Under the pieces are notes generated by a model. That model worked only from the letters and a program-made list of their open reading frames with translations, made no database searches and was not told the origin of the DNA. A program made the translations under genes and the position numbers. Of a stretch of DNA of 64,000 nt, positions 17,253-26,006 are shown one piece after another; the first letter of the stretch is position 1, and every line of letters begins with the position of its first letter. The DNA is from Vibrio europaeus (lineage in GTDB: Bacteria > Pseudomonadota > Gammaproteobacteria > Enterobacterales > Vibrionaceae), in the NCBI RefSeq assembly GCF_001695575.1, contig NZ_LUAX01000001.1, positions 558,001-622,000 of the forward strand. The letters are read 5' to 3'.

Positions 17253-17926
17253 CAGATGTCCTCTAAGCGAAAGCCAATTTTAGGGATAGTGGTTAACATC
17301 GGTGCGTGAAAAGGCTTATCGAGTTGGTTGCGTAGTTGATAAATATGGCTGCGCAGTACATCATTGTTGGGTTCGCTTTCTTGCCACAGCTTTTCGGAGA
17401 TCTCTTGTCGAGTCACCACCTCTGGGGCGCGCTGACAGAGCATCTCTAAAATCGTGTAAGTGGTTGGGTTTAAGGCCAATAGCTTGTCTTGGCGATAAGC
17501 TTGGCGAGTTTTCTGGTCGATCTTCAAACTGCCAAATTGCAAAACGGAGCTAGCGACTTGGCCCTTGTAGCGTTTGATCAAAGCGTGGATGCGCGCTTCA
17601 AGGATCTCTAAATCAAAAGGTTTAGTCAGATAATCATCGGCGCCATGTTGAAAGCCGTTAAGCATATCGTCACGATTATCAAGCGCAGTCAGCATCAGCA
17701 CGGGTGTGTTAACGCCAGCTTCTCTTAGCTTGTTGCACACGGTCAGGCCGTCCATTCTAGGCAGCATGAGGTCGAGCAATATTAAGTCAAAAGTGCCCTC
17801 CAGTGCCAGTTGTAGACCCAGTTCGCCGTTGTCTGCGTAATCGAGTTCCATTCCTTCACACTCGAAGTAATCAAACAAGATACCCGCAACCTCTCGGTTA
17901 TCTTCAACCAGCAATACTCTGTTCAT
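17252..17926 (-). CDS. OmpR/PhoB-family response regulator
   Basis: 224 residues. The receiver domain (1-115) has the acidic pair near ED8-9, phospho-acceptor Asp52 in LLDLMLP, Thr in MLTALD and Lys in LTKPFD. The C-terminal winged helix (about 130-222) ends with the recognition segment DVLRSHIYQLRNQLDK and TIPKIGFRL. Upstream gene of the pair with the kinase at 15990. The divergent intergenic region to 18080 should hold its own promoter and that of the glycosyltransferase operon. Confidence 0.94.
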   Translation of the reverse strand: MNRVLLVEDNREVAGILFDYFECEGMELDYADNGELGLQLALEGTFDLILLDLMLPRMDGLTVCNKLREAGVNTPVLMLTALDNRDDMLNGFQHGADDYLTKPFDLEILEARIHALIKRYKGQVASSVLQFGSLKIDQKTRQAYRQDKLLALNPTTYTILEMLCQRAPEVVTRQEISEKLWQESEPNNDVLRSHIYQLRNQLDKPFHAPMLTTIPKIGFRLEDI

Positions 17927-18079
17927 CGCACACTCTCATTTTATGGGGCTTTATGTTCTCAATGACGCCGTGAAAAAAACGTGAACAACAAGCTTTCCAC
18001 ACCCTCGCTGATAGATTCGAACGCAACACAGCAGTTCACTTGAGCTGCGTTTGAGAATCCAATCTAAATAGGGGGCCAT

Positions 18080-19084
18080 ATGGGTATTGTCACCTCAGTG
18101 CCACATCATACTCAGTCATCAGTCACTCTTAGCGTTGTTGTCCCTTACTTCAACGAGCAAGAGGTGCTGCCTGAACTGCACCAACGTTTAAGCTCTGTTT
18201 TAGACAGCTTGGCTGACACCAGTGAGATCATCTACATCGATGATGGTAGCACAGACAATAGCTTAGCGATTGTGGAAAGCTTCACCAGTCGTTCCTCATC
18301 GATTCAGAGTGTGTCGCTAAGCCGTAACTTTGGTAAAGAAGCGGCCATGAGTGCAGGACTCGAACACTGTCATGGTTTAGCGGTAATTATCATTGATTCC
18401 GATCTTCAAGATCCGCCTGAGCTTATTCCTCAAATGTTAGATAAATGGCGAGAAGGCTACGATGTCGTCAATATGCAGAGAGCAGAAAGGCTCGGTGAGA
18501 CGTGGCTTAAACGTCAGTCCGCGGCAGTGTTTTATCGCCTTCTCAATTCGATGGTCAAATCTGAGATCCCTGAAAATGTCGGAGATTTTCGTCTTTTGTC
18601 GAGAGAAGTGGTTGATCATATCAATCGGCTCCCGGAGAGAAATCGTTACATGAAAGGGATCTTCGCTTGGCCGGGATTCAAGCAAGCAACGATTCAGTTT
18701 CAACGCGATGCACGATTTAGCGGCGAAACGAAATGGAACTATCTCAAGCTGATCGGTTTAGCCGTCGATGGCATTACCTCTTTCTCAATTAGACCTCTTA
18801 GGCTTGCCACAGTGCTAGGAAGCTTAATTGCAGGGGGAGCATTCATCTATGGCGTGATGATCGTGATTAAGACGCTGCTATTTGGTGATCCTGTCACCGG
18901 TTATCCGTCAATGATGGTTGTGCAATTGGCACTAGGAGGCATTCAGCTTCTCAGTATCGGTGTATTGGGCGAATACATTGGGCGAATCTTCATTGAAACC
19001 AAACAAAGGCCACTCTACCTAGTGCAGTCGGTCAGTGAAAAACAAGCAAGGCACCAAGTACAAAAGACGGAGAAACGAGCGTGA
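18080..19084 (+). CDS. GtrB/ArnC-like polyprenyl-phosphate glycosyltransferase
   Basis: 334 residues. The N-terminal GT-A domain of family 2 has SVVVPYFNEQE, IDDGSTDNS and the metal site DSDLQDPPE. About residues 235-310 form two membrane helices, ending in the GEYIGRIFIETKQRPLY signature of bactoprenol-phosphate sugar synthases. It transfers a sugar from a nucleotide donor to undecaprenyl phosphate on the cytoplasmic face. Start at ATG 18080 with GGGG seven bases before it. First gene of a three-gene operon (overlaps the next by four bases) that also encodes an ArnT-like transferase and a GtrA-like flippase, together a complete sugar-to-envelope pathway. Confidence 0.9.
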   Translation: MGIVTSVPHHTQSSVTLSVVVPYFNEQEVLPELHQRLSSVLDSLADTSEIIYIDDGSTDNSLAIVESFTSRSSSIQSVSLSRNFGKEAAMSAGLEHCHGLAVIIIDSDLQDPPELIPQMLDKWREGYDVVNMQRAERLGETWLKRQSAAVFYRLLNSMVKSEIPENVGDFRLLSREVVDHINRLPERNRYMKGIFAWPGFKQATIQFQRDARFSGETKWNYLKLIGLAVDGITSFSIRPLRLATVLGSLIAGGAFIYGVMIVIKTLLFGDPVTGYPSMMVVQLALGGIQLLSIGVLGEYIGRIFIETKQRPLYLVQSVSEKQARHQVQKTEKRA

Positions 19085-20502
19085 GTTTTAATCGAGTTCA
19101 CTTATGGGCGATTTTAGGCGCGGCACTTTTGATCCGACTGCTGACCTTAGGCGCTTATCCACTAATGGATACCACGGAAGCCAGATACGGTGAAATGGCG
19201 CGATTGATGATTGAGACAGGCAACTGGATCACGCCTCAATTTGACTATGGCGTGCCGTTCTGGGGTAAGCCGCCATTGTTTACATGGATGAGTGCAGTGG
19301 GTATCGAAACGTTCGGTATCAACGAGTTTGCCGTTCGAGTCCCCCATTGGATAGCAGGCGTAGTGATTTTGCTGTTTATGGGACTGTTTGCCAAGCGGTT
19401 AGGTTACAGCGGCTTAATCACGGCGTTGGTCTTGGCAACCTGTGGGATCTTCTCTATCGCGGCAGGAGCAGTAATGACGGATATGGCGCTAACCTTAGGC
19501 ATGACCATCGCCATGCTGGGATTCTATTTATGCTGGCTTAGCTATGAGGAAGATAAGCCTAATAGGGGTTGGGGCTACATTGGCTTTGTCGGCTTAGCGA
19601 TTGGTTTATTGGCTAAAGGGCCGCTGGTGATTGTGCTAATGGGGCTTGCTGTCGTGCCTTGGCTTATTGTGCAGCATGGTTTTACTCAGTCGCTAAAAGT
19701 GCTTTGGCAGCGTTTTCCGATCGCAACAGGGACACTGCTGATGCTAGTCATTGCCTTACCTTGGTATGTGTTGGCAGAACGTGCAACTCCGGGCTTTATC
19801 GACTATTTCATCGTAGGTGAGCATTTTAAGCGCTTTCTTGTCAGTGGTTGGGAAGGCGACCTCTACGGGACGGCACACAATGAAGTTCGCGGCACTATCT
19901 GGTTGTTCTGGCTATATTCCGCTGCGCCTTGGTCAATTGTGTTGCCGGTTTTGCTGTGGAAAAAACGCCGCAGTTTAAAATCAACGATCAAACCTAAGCA
20001 TGGCATTGTTAGCTTCTTACTGTTTTGGATGATAGCGCCCTTGGTTCTATTTACCTTCTCTGGAAACATTCTGCCCGCTTATGTGCTTCCGGGCGTACCA
20101 GCGATTGGTTTGTTGATGGCAATTCTGGTTTCAGATCTAAAACAAGATAAAAAGTGGTTTAAGGTCACCGCGAGTATCGTACCCGCGTTACTGGTGATTG
20201 CAGTCGGATTTATTCACTTAGATGTCGGGGATAAACGTAGCGACAAAGTCATTCTTAGAATGGCTCAGCCTGATGTTGCTACCTACTATGTTGGCTCACG
20301 TCCTTTCTCCGGTCAGTTTTACAGTTCTGGTCAGGCGAAGTTACTCAGTGATGAATCGGAACTGAATGCCTTGTCTCAGGTGCAGCTGATTGGTGAACGC
20401 AATGCAGTCGATAAACTGGTTAAAGAAAAGCAGTTAAGCTGCATTATCGAGTTTACCGCAAAGAGTCGTCGCTCATTGTATCGTTGTGGTCAACAGTCAT
20501 GA
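19081..20502 (+). CDS. ArnT-like GT39/GT83-family glycosyltransferase
   Basis: 473 residues with about ten membrane segments. The first periplasmic loop carries the catalytic-type motif DTTEARYGEMAR, followed by WGKPPLFTW, as in ArnT and protein mannosyltransferases. It would take the sugar from the lipid carrier made by the preceding gene and attach it on the periplasmic side to an acceptor such as lipid A or core. Starts at GTG overlapping the previous stop (GTGA). Related ArnT proteins are about 550 residues; this one has a shorter C-terminal periplasmic domain. No other arn genes are nearby, so 4-amino-arabinose is not the obvious sugar. Confidence 0.88.
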   Translation: MSFNRVHLWAILGAALLIRLLTLGAYPLMDTTEARYGEMARLMIETGNWITPQFDYGVPFWGKPPLFTWMSAVGIETFGINEFAVRVPHWIAGVVILLFMGLFAKRLGYSGLITALVLATCGIFSIAAGAVMTDMALTLGMTIAMLGFYLCWLSYEEDKPNRGWGYIGFVGLAIGLLAKGPLVIVLMGLAVVPWLIVQHGFTQSLKVLWQRFPIATGTLLMLVIALPWYVLAERATPGFIDYFIVGEHFKRFLVSGWEGDLYGTAHNEVRGTIWLFWLYSAAPWSIVLPVLLWKKRRSLKSTIKPKHGIVSFLLFWMIAPLVLFTFSGNILPAYVLPGVPAIGLLMAILVSDLKQDKKWFKVTASIVPALLVIAVGFIHLDVGDKRSDKVILRMAQPDVATYYVGSRPFSGQFYSSGQAKLLSDESELNALSQVQLIGERNAVDKLVKEKQLSCIIEFTAKSRRSLYRCGQQS

Positions 20503-20903
20503 ACAGCAAGCTTTTTCGCTTTGCAGTGATTGGATGCATCGGCTTTATCGCCGATGCTTTGGTTTTTTCGGTTCAGTTTTATCTGGCAGACACGCCAATT
20601 ATGGTTGCCCGTGCAATGGCGTTTGTGTGCGCCGCGACGGTGACATGGTTTGGTAATCGCATCTTCACTTTTCAAAACACAGAACAAAAAGTGGCTCAGC
20701 AATGGATCAAGTTTATGTGTGGAGCCAGCATTTCTGCCTTGCCAAATTTCTTGGTGTTTAAGCTGTTGTCATCAGTTTTAGGAGAAGCAGGGAGTGGGCC
20801 TTTGATTGCCTTAGTTGCTGGGATACTGGTAGGGATGGTGAGTAACTACTTGCTAAGTTCTCGTTGGGTTTTTGCTCAGGTTGGTATTAAACGCGCAGAA
20901 TAA
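20499..20903 (+). CDS. GtrA-like membrane flippase
   Basis: 134 residues with four membrane helices, the GtrA/DPMS family thought to flip the polyprenyl-linked sugar. The conserved region FVCAATVTWFGNRIFTF is present. I chose the ATG at 20499 because it overlaps the upstream stop as ATGA, the coupling used throughout this operon; a GTG five codons earlier is possible. It completes the synthase-flippase-transferase set with the two preceding genes. Confidence 0.88.
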   Translation: MNSKLFRFAVIGCIGFIADALVFSVQFYLADTPIMVARAMAFVCAATVTWFGNRIFTFQNTEQKVAQQWIKFMCGASISALPNFLVFKLLSSVLGEAGSGPLIALVAGILVGMVSNYLLSSRWVFAQVGIKRAE

Positions 20904-20932
20904 AAAAAGCCCAGAGCAATCAGGCTCTGGGC
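20902..20932 (-). terminator. Minus-strand terminator with no upstream gene
   Basis: GCCCAGAGC (20909-20917) pairs with GCTCTGGGC (20924-20932). Only on the minus strand is it followed by a run of seven T. The + strand gene gtrA stops here, but the T-run is on the wrong side for it. No minus-strand gene lies upstream up to 21252, so an RNA transcribed leftwards is possible. Confidence 0.7.
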
Positions 20933-21252
20933 GGATACAAATAAACATAGGAGTTAATAAGAAAAAGCAGCGTAAATTAGTAGCTTCAGTAAGAAAACAA
21001 GTTTGACGGCCTGTAAACTTAGTGGGTTGTCCAAACCCTCGAATGCTCTGCTAACTACACTTATTCAGACTCGGCGTTTTCAAAACAGTTCCAACTTTTT
21101 TCAAAAAATATTTAATTTTCTTCTTTCAAGCGCTTAGAACCCAATTCAGACATGGTGGTCAGACCAATCTATAAAAATGTGATGTTAACAGCTTGTTGCT
21201 TTGTTGTTTCGGATGTATATTTTCAAACAGTTGTTTAATACGAGTGATTAAA
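20933..21252. other. Intergenic region before psrA-like gene, possible sRNA on minus strand
   Basis: No protein gene is supported. On the minus strand the sequence leads into the strong terminator at 20902-20932 and holds a GGGTT/AACCC hairpin around 21026-21040. A pyrimidine-rich stretch just before the terminator (20939-20975) resembles Hfq-type small RNA tails. No clear promoter could be assigned on either strand. Confidence 0.25.
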
Positions 21253-21879
21253 ATGGCAAGTAGAAACTCCACCAAAGAGAAAATTCTTGATGTAGCAGAA
21301 GCGCTGTTTGCAGAACATGGCTTCAAAGATACCTCTCTACGCACTATTACCAGTAAAGCGGGTGTGAATTTAGCGTCGGTTAACTATCACTTTGGTGATA
21401 AGAAAACCTTGGTGAGAGCGGTGTTGGATCGATACCTCGAAGCATTTATGCCAGCCGTTCAAGATGCATTGATTAACCTCAACCTAAATGAGAGTTATGA
21501 GATGGCAGACGTGTTTGAGTCTCTACGTGGTCCGTTACGTAATCTAAATGATGTACGGCCAAATGGAACCAGTCGCTTTATGCTATTAATCGGTCGCGGT
21601 TACACCGATGTACAGGGCCATTTACGTTGGTTTATCACCACTCGTTATTCGGATGCTTTATCTCTCTTTACTGAATCGGTAATGAAAGCGAATTCGAAGC
21701 TAACTCAAGAAGAGTTGTTCTGGCGTTTACATTTCACGCTCGGGACTTGTGTTTTCACAATGGCTTCTAGCCAAGCGTTACTTGAGATTGCAGAAAATGA
21801 TTACGGAAAAGCAATGGATGCCAAATCCGTTGTTGACCAACTGATTCCATTCTTAGCAGCAGGCGTCGCTGCAGAATAG
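21253..21879 (+). CDS. psrA: TetR-family regulator, PsrA/FadR-like
   Basis: 208 residues. The N-terminal TetR helix-turn-helix covers about 8-55 (KILDVAEALFAEHGFKDTSLRTI, then ASVNYHFGDKKTL), and the rest is an all-helical ligand domain. The ATG at 21253 starts the standard MASRNSTKEKIL N-terminus; an upstream TTG would add 20 unlike residues. It lies 70 bases before the acyl-CoA dehydrogenase on the same strand. In V. cholerae the homologous neighbour of fadE is called PsrA and senses fatty acids or their CoA esters; I transfer the name on position and family, so the symbol is moderately sure. Confidence 0.8.
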   Translation: MASRNSTKEKILDVAEALFAEHGFKDTSLRTITSKAGVNLASVNYHFGDKKTLVRAVLDRYLEAFMPAVQDALINLNLNESYEMADVFESLRGPLRNLNDVRPNGTSRFMLLIGRGYTDVQGHLRWFITTRYSDALSLFTESVMKANSKLTQEELFWRLHFTLGTCVFTMASSQALLEIAENDYGKAMDAKSVVDQLIPFLAAGVAAE

Positions 21880-21949
21880 AAGTTTTAACTAGTACCTACA
21901 AATAACAAAAATATTGGACCACTAAAATAGTGAACAAAAGGATCTGATT

Positions 21950-24241
21950 ATGGGCTCTCTAAGAAGAAAATGGGTAAGTGACCCTGCTTTTAAAATGTTT
22001 AAAAAAGTGCTGCCACCACTATCGAGCACTGAAAAGGAAGCAATGGAAGCAGGTAGTGTTTGGTGGGATGGAGAGCTTTTCTCTGGTCGTCCTGACTTCA
22101 CTAAACTCCACCAATATCCAAAGCCAACCCTAACGGCTGAAGAGCAGTCGTTTATGGATAACGAGCTAGAAACTCTGTTAGCCATGCTAGATGACCATAA
22201 GATCGTAAAAGAAGATCGCGATTTGCCACCTGAAGTTTGGCAGTATCTGCGTAAAGAGCGCTTCTTCTCTTTGATCATTTCAAAAGAGTACGGTGGTCGT
22301 GAGTTTTCATCATTGGCTAACTCAACAATTGTAACGCGAATAGCGACCCGTAGTATCAGTGCAGCGGTTTGTGTGATGGTGCCAAACTCGTTAGGCCCAG
22401 GTGAGCTTCTGTCACACTACGGTACTCAGGAACAAAAAGATTACTGGTTGCCTCGCCTAGCGGATGGAACCGATATTCCATGTTTTGCGCTTACTGGTCC
22501 AGAAGCGGGCTCTGATGCTGGTGGTATTCCAGATGAAGGCATTGTTTGTTATGGCGAGCATGAAGGCAAAGAAGTCTTAGGCGTTCGTATTAACTGGAAC
22601 AAGCGTTACATTACTCTAGCACCTGTTGCGACTGTTCTCGGTTTAGCATTCAAGATGTACGATCCAGATGGTTTGATGGGTGACAAGAAAGAATTGGGTA
22701 TCACTTGTGCTCTTATCCCGGCAGATCATAAAGGTGTGGAAAATGGCGAGCGCCATGACCCATTAGGTCTAGCATTTATGAACGGCCCAACCTTTGGTAA
22801 AGATGTGTTCATTCCAATGGACTGGCTGATCGGTGGTCAAGATTACGCAGGTAAAGGCTGGCGTATGCTCGTTGAGTGTCTATCGGCAGGTCGTGGTATT
22901 TCACTTCCGGCATTGGGCACTGCGGTTGGTCACCTAACTTCACGTACGACAGGTGCTTATGCGTATGTTCGTAAGCAATTTGGCATGTCGATTGGTAAGT
23001 TTGAAGGGGTAGCAGAATCGCTAGGTCGAATTGGTGGTTTAACTTACCTACTAGAAGCAAGTCGAACCCTGACGACAACCTCTCTCGATCTTAAAGAGAA
23101 ACCGGGCATTGTCACCGCGATCGCTAAATACCATATGACAGAGATGGCTCGTACCATTCTTAACGACTCAATGGATATTCACTCTGGTCGTGCAATTCAA
23201 GATGGCCCAATGAACTACTTGGCATCGCCATACTTGGGTATTCCAGTGGCGATCACGGTAGAAGGTGCCAACATTCTTACTCGTAACTTGATGATCTTTG
23301 GACAAGGCGCGACACGTTGTCACCCATACGTACTGAAAGAGATGGAAGCGGCAGCGAACCCTGATCACAAGCAAGGTGCGAAAGAGTTTGATGACTTGCT
23401 GTTCAAACATATCAAACATGCAATGGGTAATACCTTCGGTGCGTTTGGTGCGGCGTTGACAGGTTCTCGTTTCATCAAAGCCGACATGAGCGGTGCGACT
23501 CAGAAGTACTACAAAGAGATGACTCGCCTAAGCCGTGCGCTTGCAGTGAGTGCTGATATTGCCATGGCGACACTAGGTGGTGATCTGAAACGCAAAGAGA
23601 TGATTTCTGCTCGTTTAGGCGATGTTCTTGCTTATCTATATATGGCTTCAGCAGCACTTAAGAAATATGAAGATGAAGGTCGTCAGCAACAAGATCTAGA
23701 CTTTGTTCACTATGCTGTTCAGCACTGTTTATACAATGCGGCGAATGCATTACAAGAAGCCTTCACTAACTATCCTCACAAAGCCGTCGGGCGTTTATTG
23801 AAAGTACTTATTTTCCCGTTAGGTAACCATTTTGAGAAGCCTAGTGACGACTTAACGGTGAAACTAGCGGAAGCCTTGATGACCCCGGGTGCGCAGCGCG
23901 ATCGATTGACTAACCTCTGCTACGTTGGCAAAGATGAGAATGACAGTGTTGGCCTGATGGAGACGGCATTCTTAGCTATGTATGACATTAAGGGACTGGA
24001 GCGTAAGCTAATGCGTGCGGCGAAGGAAGGTAAGGTTGCTCGCAAAGGGTTGCTGACAGACCGATTGGCACAGGCGTTAGAGGCGGATGTGCTAACTCAG
24101 GAAGAAGTGGGTCAGATCGTCGCGGCAGACAAGCTTCGCTATAAAGCGATTCAAGTGGACCACTTTAGCCATGACTTTAGCGCGATTCACACCAATGGTA
24201 AGCCAAAAAAGGGCAAAGCTAAGCTAAATACTGCAGCTTAG
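21950..24241 (+). CDS. fadE: Acyl-CoA dehydrogenase FadE
   Basis: 763 residues, the large gamma-proteobacterial FadE that performs the first, FAD-dependent step of fatty-acid beta-oxidation. It has the FAD/substrate region CFALTGPEAGSDAGG, the GWRMLVECLSAGRGISLP helix and VEGANILTRNLMIFGQGATR with the likely catalytic Glu. A long C-terminal extension (beyond about 480) is typical of FadE. E. coli FadE is about 814 residues and begins with hydrophobic segments; this protein starts directly at the soluble region. AAAGGATC precedes the ATG, so the short start looks real. Preceded by the psrA-like regulator, which probably represses it. Confidence 0.95.
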   Translation: MGSLRRKWVSDPAFKMFKKVLPPLSSTEKEAMEAGSVWWDGELFSGRPDFTKLHQYPKPTLTAEEQSFMDNELETLLAMLDDHKIVKEDRDLPPEVWQYLRKERFFSLIISKEYGGREFSSLANSTIVTRIATRSISAAVCVMVPNSLGPGELLSHYGTQEQKDYWLPRLADGTDIPCFALTGPEAGSDAGGIPDEGIVCYGEHEGKEVLGVRINWNKRYITLAPVATVLGLAFKMYDPDGLMGDKKELGITCALIPADHKGVENGERHDPLGLAFMNGPTFGKDVFIPMDWLIGGQDYAGKGWRMLVECLSAGRGISLPALGTAVGHLTSRTTGAYAYVRKQFGMSIGKFEGVAESLGRIGGLTYLLEASRTLTTTSLDLKEKPGIVTAIAKYHMTEMARTILNDSMDIHSGRAIQDGPMNYLASPYLGIPVAITVEGANILTRNLMIFGQGATRCHPYVLKEMEAAANPDHKQGAKEFDDLLFKHIKHAMGNTFGAFGAALTGSRFIKADMSGATQKYYKEMTRLSRALAVSADIAMATLGGDLKRKEMISARLGDVLAYLYMASAALKKYEDEGRQQQDLDFVHYAVQHCLYNAANALQEAFTNYPHKAVGRLLKVLIFPLGNHFEKPSDDLTVKLAEALMTPGAQRDRLTNLCYVGKDENDSVGLMETAFLAMYDIKGLERKLMRAAKEGKVARKGLLTDRLAQALEADVLTQEEVGQIVAADKLRYKAIQVDHFSHDFSAIHTNGKPKKGKAKLNTAA

Positions 24242-24261
24242 CGAAGTAACAATAAAGATAC

Positions 24262-24290
24262 GAAAGGCACCATCTGGTGCCTTTCTTTTT
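24262..24290 (+). terminator. Rho-independent terminator of fadE
   Basis: A perfect ten-base-pair stem GAAAGGCACC with GGTGCCTTTC around ATCT, followed by TTTTT, 20 bases after the fadE stop. Confidence 0.92.
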
Positions 24291-24418
24291 TGCTAAAGAT
24301 CTCGATAGCCGCTGAAAGTGCTCCAACCACTTACATTTTCGCGACATTTTTACAGAAATTAGATGCGATCTTCAGATGAACCTTTTATCCTAGCGGGGTT
24401 TTTTAAAGGAAGTTGAAT

Positions 24419-25621
24419 ATGATCATCAAACCTAGAATTCGTGGATTTATCTGTACTACAACGCATCCTGTGGGTTGTGAAGCTAACGTAAAAGAACAAA
24501 TTGCTTACACAAAAGCACAAGGCCCAATCAAAGATGCACCTAAGCGTGTACTTGTTGTTGGTGCTTCAAGTGGCTACGGTCTATCTTCTCGTGTCGCTGC
24601 GGCATTTGGTGGCGGTGCTTCAACTATCGGTGTTTTCTTCGAGAAAGAAGGCACAGAGAAAAAACCTGGCACAGCGGGTTTCTACAACTCTGTAGCGTTT
24701 GAAAAGCTTGCTCGTGAAGAAGGTTTGTACGCAAAGAGCCTAAATGGCGATGCGTTCTCTAACGAAGCGAAAGAAAAGACAATCGAATTGATCAAAGAAG
24801 ACCTTGGTCAGATTGATATGGTGGTTTACTCGCTGGCGTCTCCAGTACGTAAACTACCAGAAACTGGTGAGCTAATTCGTTCGTCTCTTAAGCCAATCGG
24901 TGAGACTTACACTTCGACAGCGGTTGATACCAACAAAGACGTGATCATCGAAGCGAGCGTAGAGCCTGCAACAGAAGATGAAATCAAAGACACTGTTACT
25001 GTAATGGGCGGTGAAGATTGGGAACTTTGGATCAACGCTCTATCTGAAGCAGGCGTATTAGCTGACGGTTGTAAGACGGTTGCATACAGCTACATTGGTA
25101 CTGAACTGACTTGGCCAATCTACTGGGATGGTGCACTAGGTAAAGCGAAGATGGACCTAGACCGCGCTGCAACGGCTCTTAACGACAAGCTTTCGGCAAC
25201 AGGTGGTACGGCGAATGTTGCAGTACTTAAGTCTGTTGTAACTCAAGCAAGTTCTGCTATTCCTGTAATGCCACTATACATCGCTATGGTATTTAAGAAG
25301 ATGCGTGCTGAAGGCGTACATGAAGGCTGTATGGAACAGATCTTCCGTATGTTCAGTGAGCGTCTATACAAAGAAGACGGCAGCGCAGCAGAAGTTGACG
25401 ACAAAAACCGTCTACGTCTAGATGACTTAGAGTTGCGTGACGACATTCAGCAACACTGTCGTGACCTATGGCCTCAAATCACATCTGAGAACCTAAAAGA
25501 GCTAACTGACTACGTTGAGTACAAAGAAGAGTTCTTGAAGCTATTCGGCTTTGGTGTTGAAGGCGTAGATTACGAAGCTGACGTAAACCCAGACTGCAAA
25601 GCAGATTTCATCGCGATCTAG
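24419..25621 (+). CDS. fabV: Trans-2-enoyl-ACP/CoA reductase FabV
   Basis: 400 residues, the usual FabV length. It begins [20 protein letters not shown], the family signature, and has the NADH-binding [10 protein letters not shown] loop and the Y-x8-K active site in [21 protein letters not shown] (Tyr near 235). FabV performs the last reduction of fatty-acid elongation and is the triclosan-insensitive alternative to FabI known from V. cholerae. The ATG at 24419 has AAAGGAAG upstream; a TTG two codons earlier is less likely. Codon use is that of a highly expressed gene. Ends before the repeat-rich region at 25707-25831. Confidence 0.97.
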   Translation: MIIKPRIRGFICTTTHPVGCEANVKEQIAYTKAQGPIKDAPKRVLVVGASSGYGLSSRVAAAFGGGASTIGVFFEKEGTEKKPGTAGFYNSVAFEKLAREEGLYAKSLNGDAFSNEAKEKTIELIKEDLGQIDMVVYSLASPVRKLPETGELIRSSLKPIGETYTSTAVDTNKDVIIEASVEPATEDEIKDTVTVMGGEDWELWINALSEAGVLADGCKTVAYSYIGTELTWPIYWDGALGKAKMDLDRAATALNDKLSATGGTANVAVLKSVVTQASSAIPVMPLYIAMVFKKMRAEGVHEGCMEQIFRMFSERLYKEDGSAAEVDDKNRLRLDDLELRDDIQQHCRDLWPQITSENLKELTDYVEYKEEFLKLFGFGVEGVDYEADVNPDCKADFIAI

Positions 25622-25706
25622 ATTTGGAACGCTGCGCTCCGAGAGTCTAGACCGCTTCGCTTCTGGAAAACTAGAAGTGATACTTTATAGTTATATGAAA
25701 TAAAAC

Positions 25707-25742
25707 AAAGGGTTGACACATAGTGCCAACCCTTTTAATTTT
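25707..25742 (+). terminator. fabV terminator, copy A of the GGGTTGAC hairpin
   Basis: AAAGGGTTG (25707-25715) pairs with CAACCCTTT (25727-25735), followed by TAATTTTT. Related hairpins occur at 29549-29578 and 52910-52940, so this is a dispersed terminator element. Confidence 0.85.
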
Positions 25743-25743
25743 T

Positions 25744-25831
25744 CTCCAGCTCTCCAGCTCTCCAGCTCTCCAGCTCTCCAGCTCTCCAGCTCTCCAGCTC
25801 TCCAGCTCTCCAGCTCTCCAGCTCTCCAGCT
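25744..25831. repeat. Tandem octamer array, 11 copies of CTCCAGCT
   Basis: Eleven perfect head-to-tail copies (88 bases) directly after the fabV terminator. The unit is a permutation of CTCTCCAG, one base class away from the TTTTCCAG and CTTTCCAG arrays at 52821 and 52941. Perfect internal homogeneity points to recent slippage, so length should vary between strains. Confidence 0.97.
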
Positions 25832-26006
25832 CTTTTTAATTGATAAATTACACCTTAATTAGTAGTCATTTTCGTGATGCTACCAAAGTATTGATTCTGT
25901 AAATGTATTTCATGTATATCAGTATTCTTATATATGGTAATTATTGTCTCAAATTTATAAATATTTGGGATAAGAATCCCATTATTGTTCTTGGTGGTGT
26001 TTTCGT

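Larger units (their letters stand above)
25622..26006. other. Repeat-rich intergenic region between fabV and tpsB
   Basis: Holds an imperfect mini-hairpin (GGAACGC-T-GCGCTCC, near 25626-25640), the fabV terminator hairpin (25707-25742) and the octamer array (25744-25831). The last 170 bases are very AT-rich and should contain the promoter of the two-partner secretion locus; no clear -35/-10 pair is assigned. Confidence 0.6.

Noticed and set aside
25744..25831. Octamer arrays considered as CRISPR
   Set aside because: Units are eight bases with no spacers; no cas genes are in the window.
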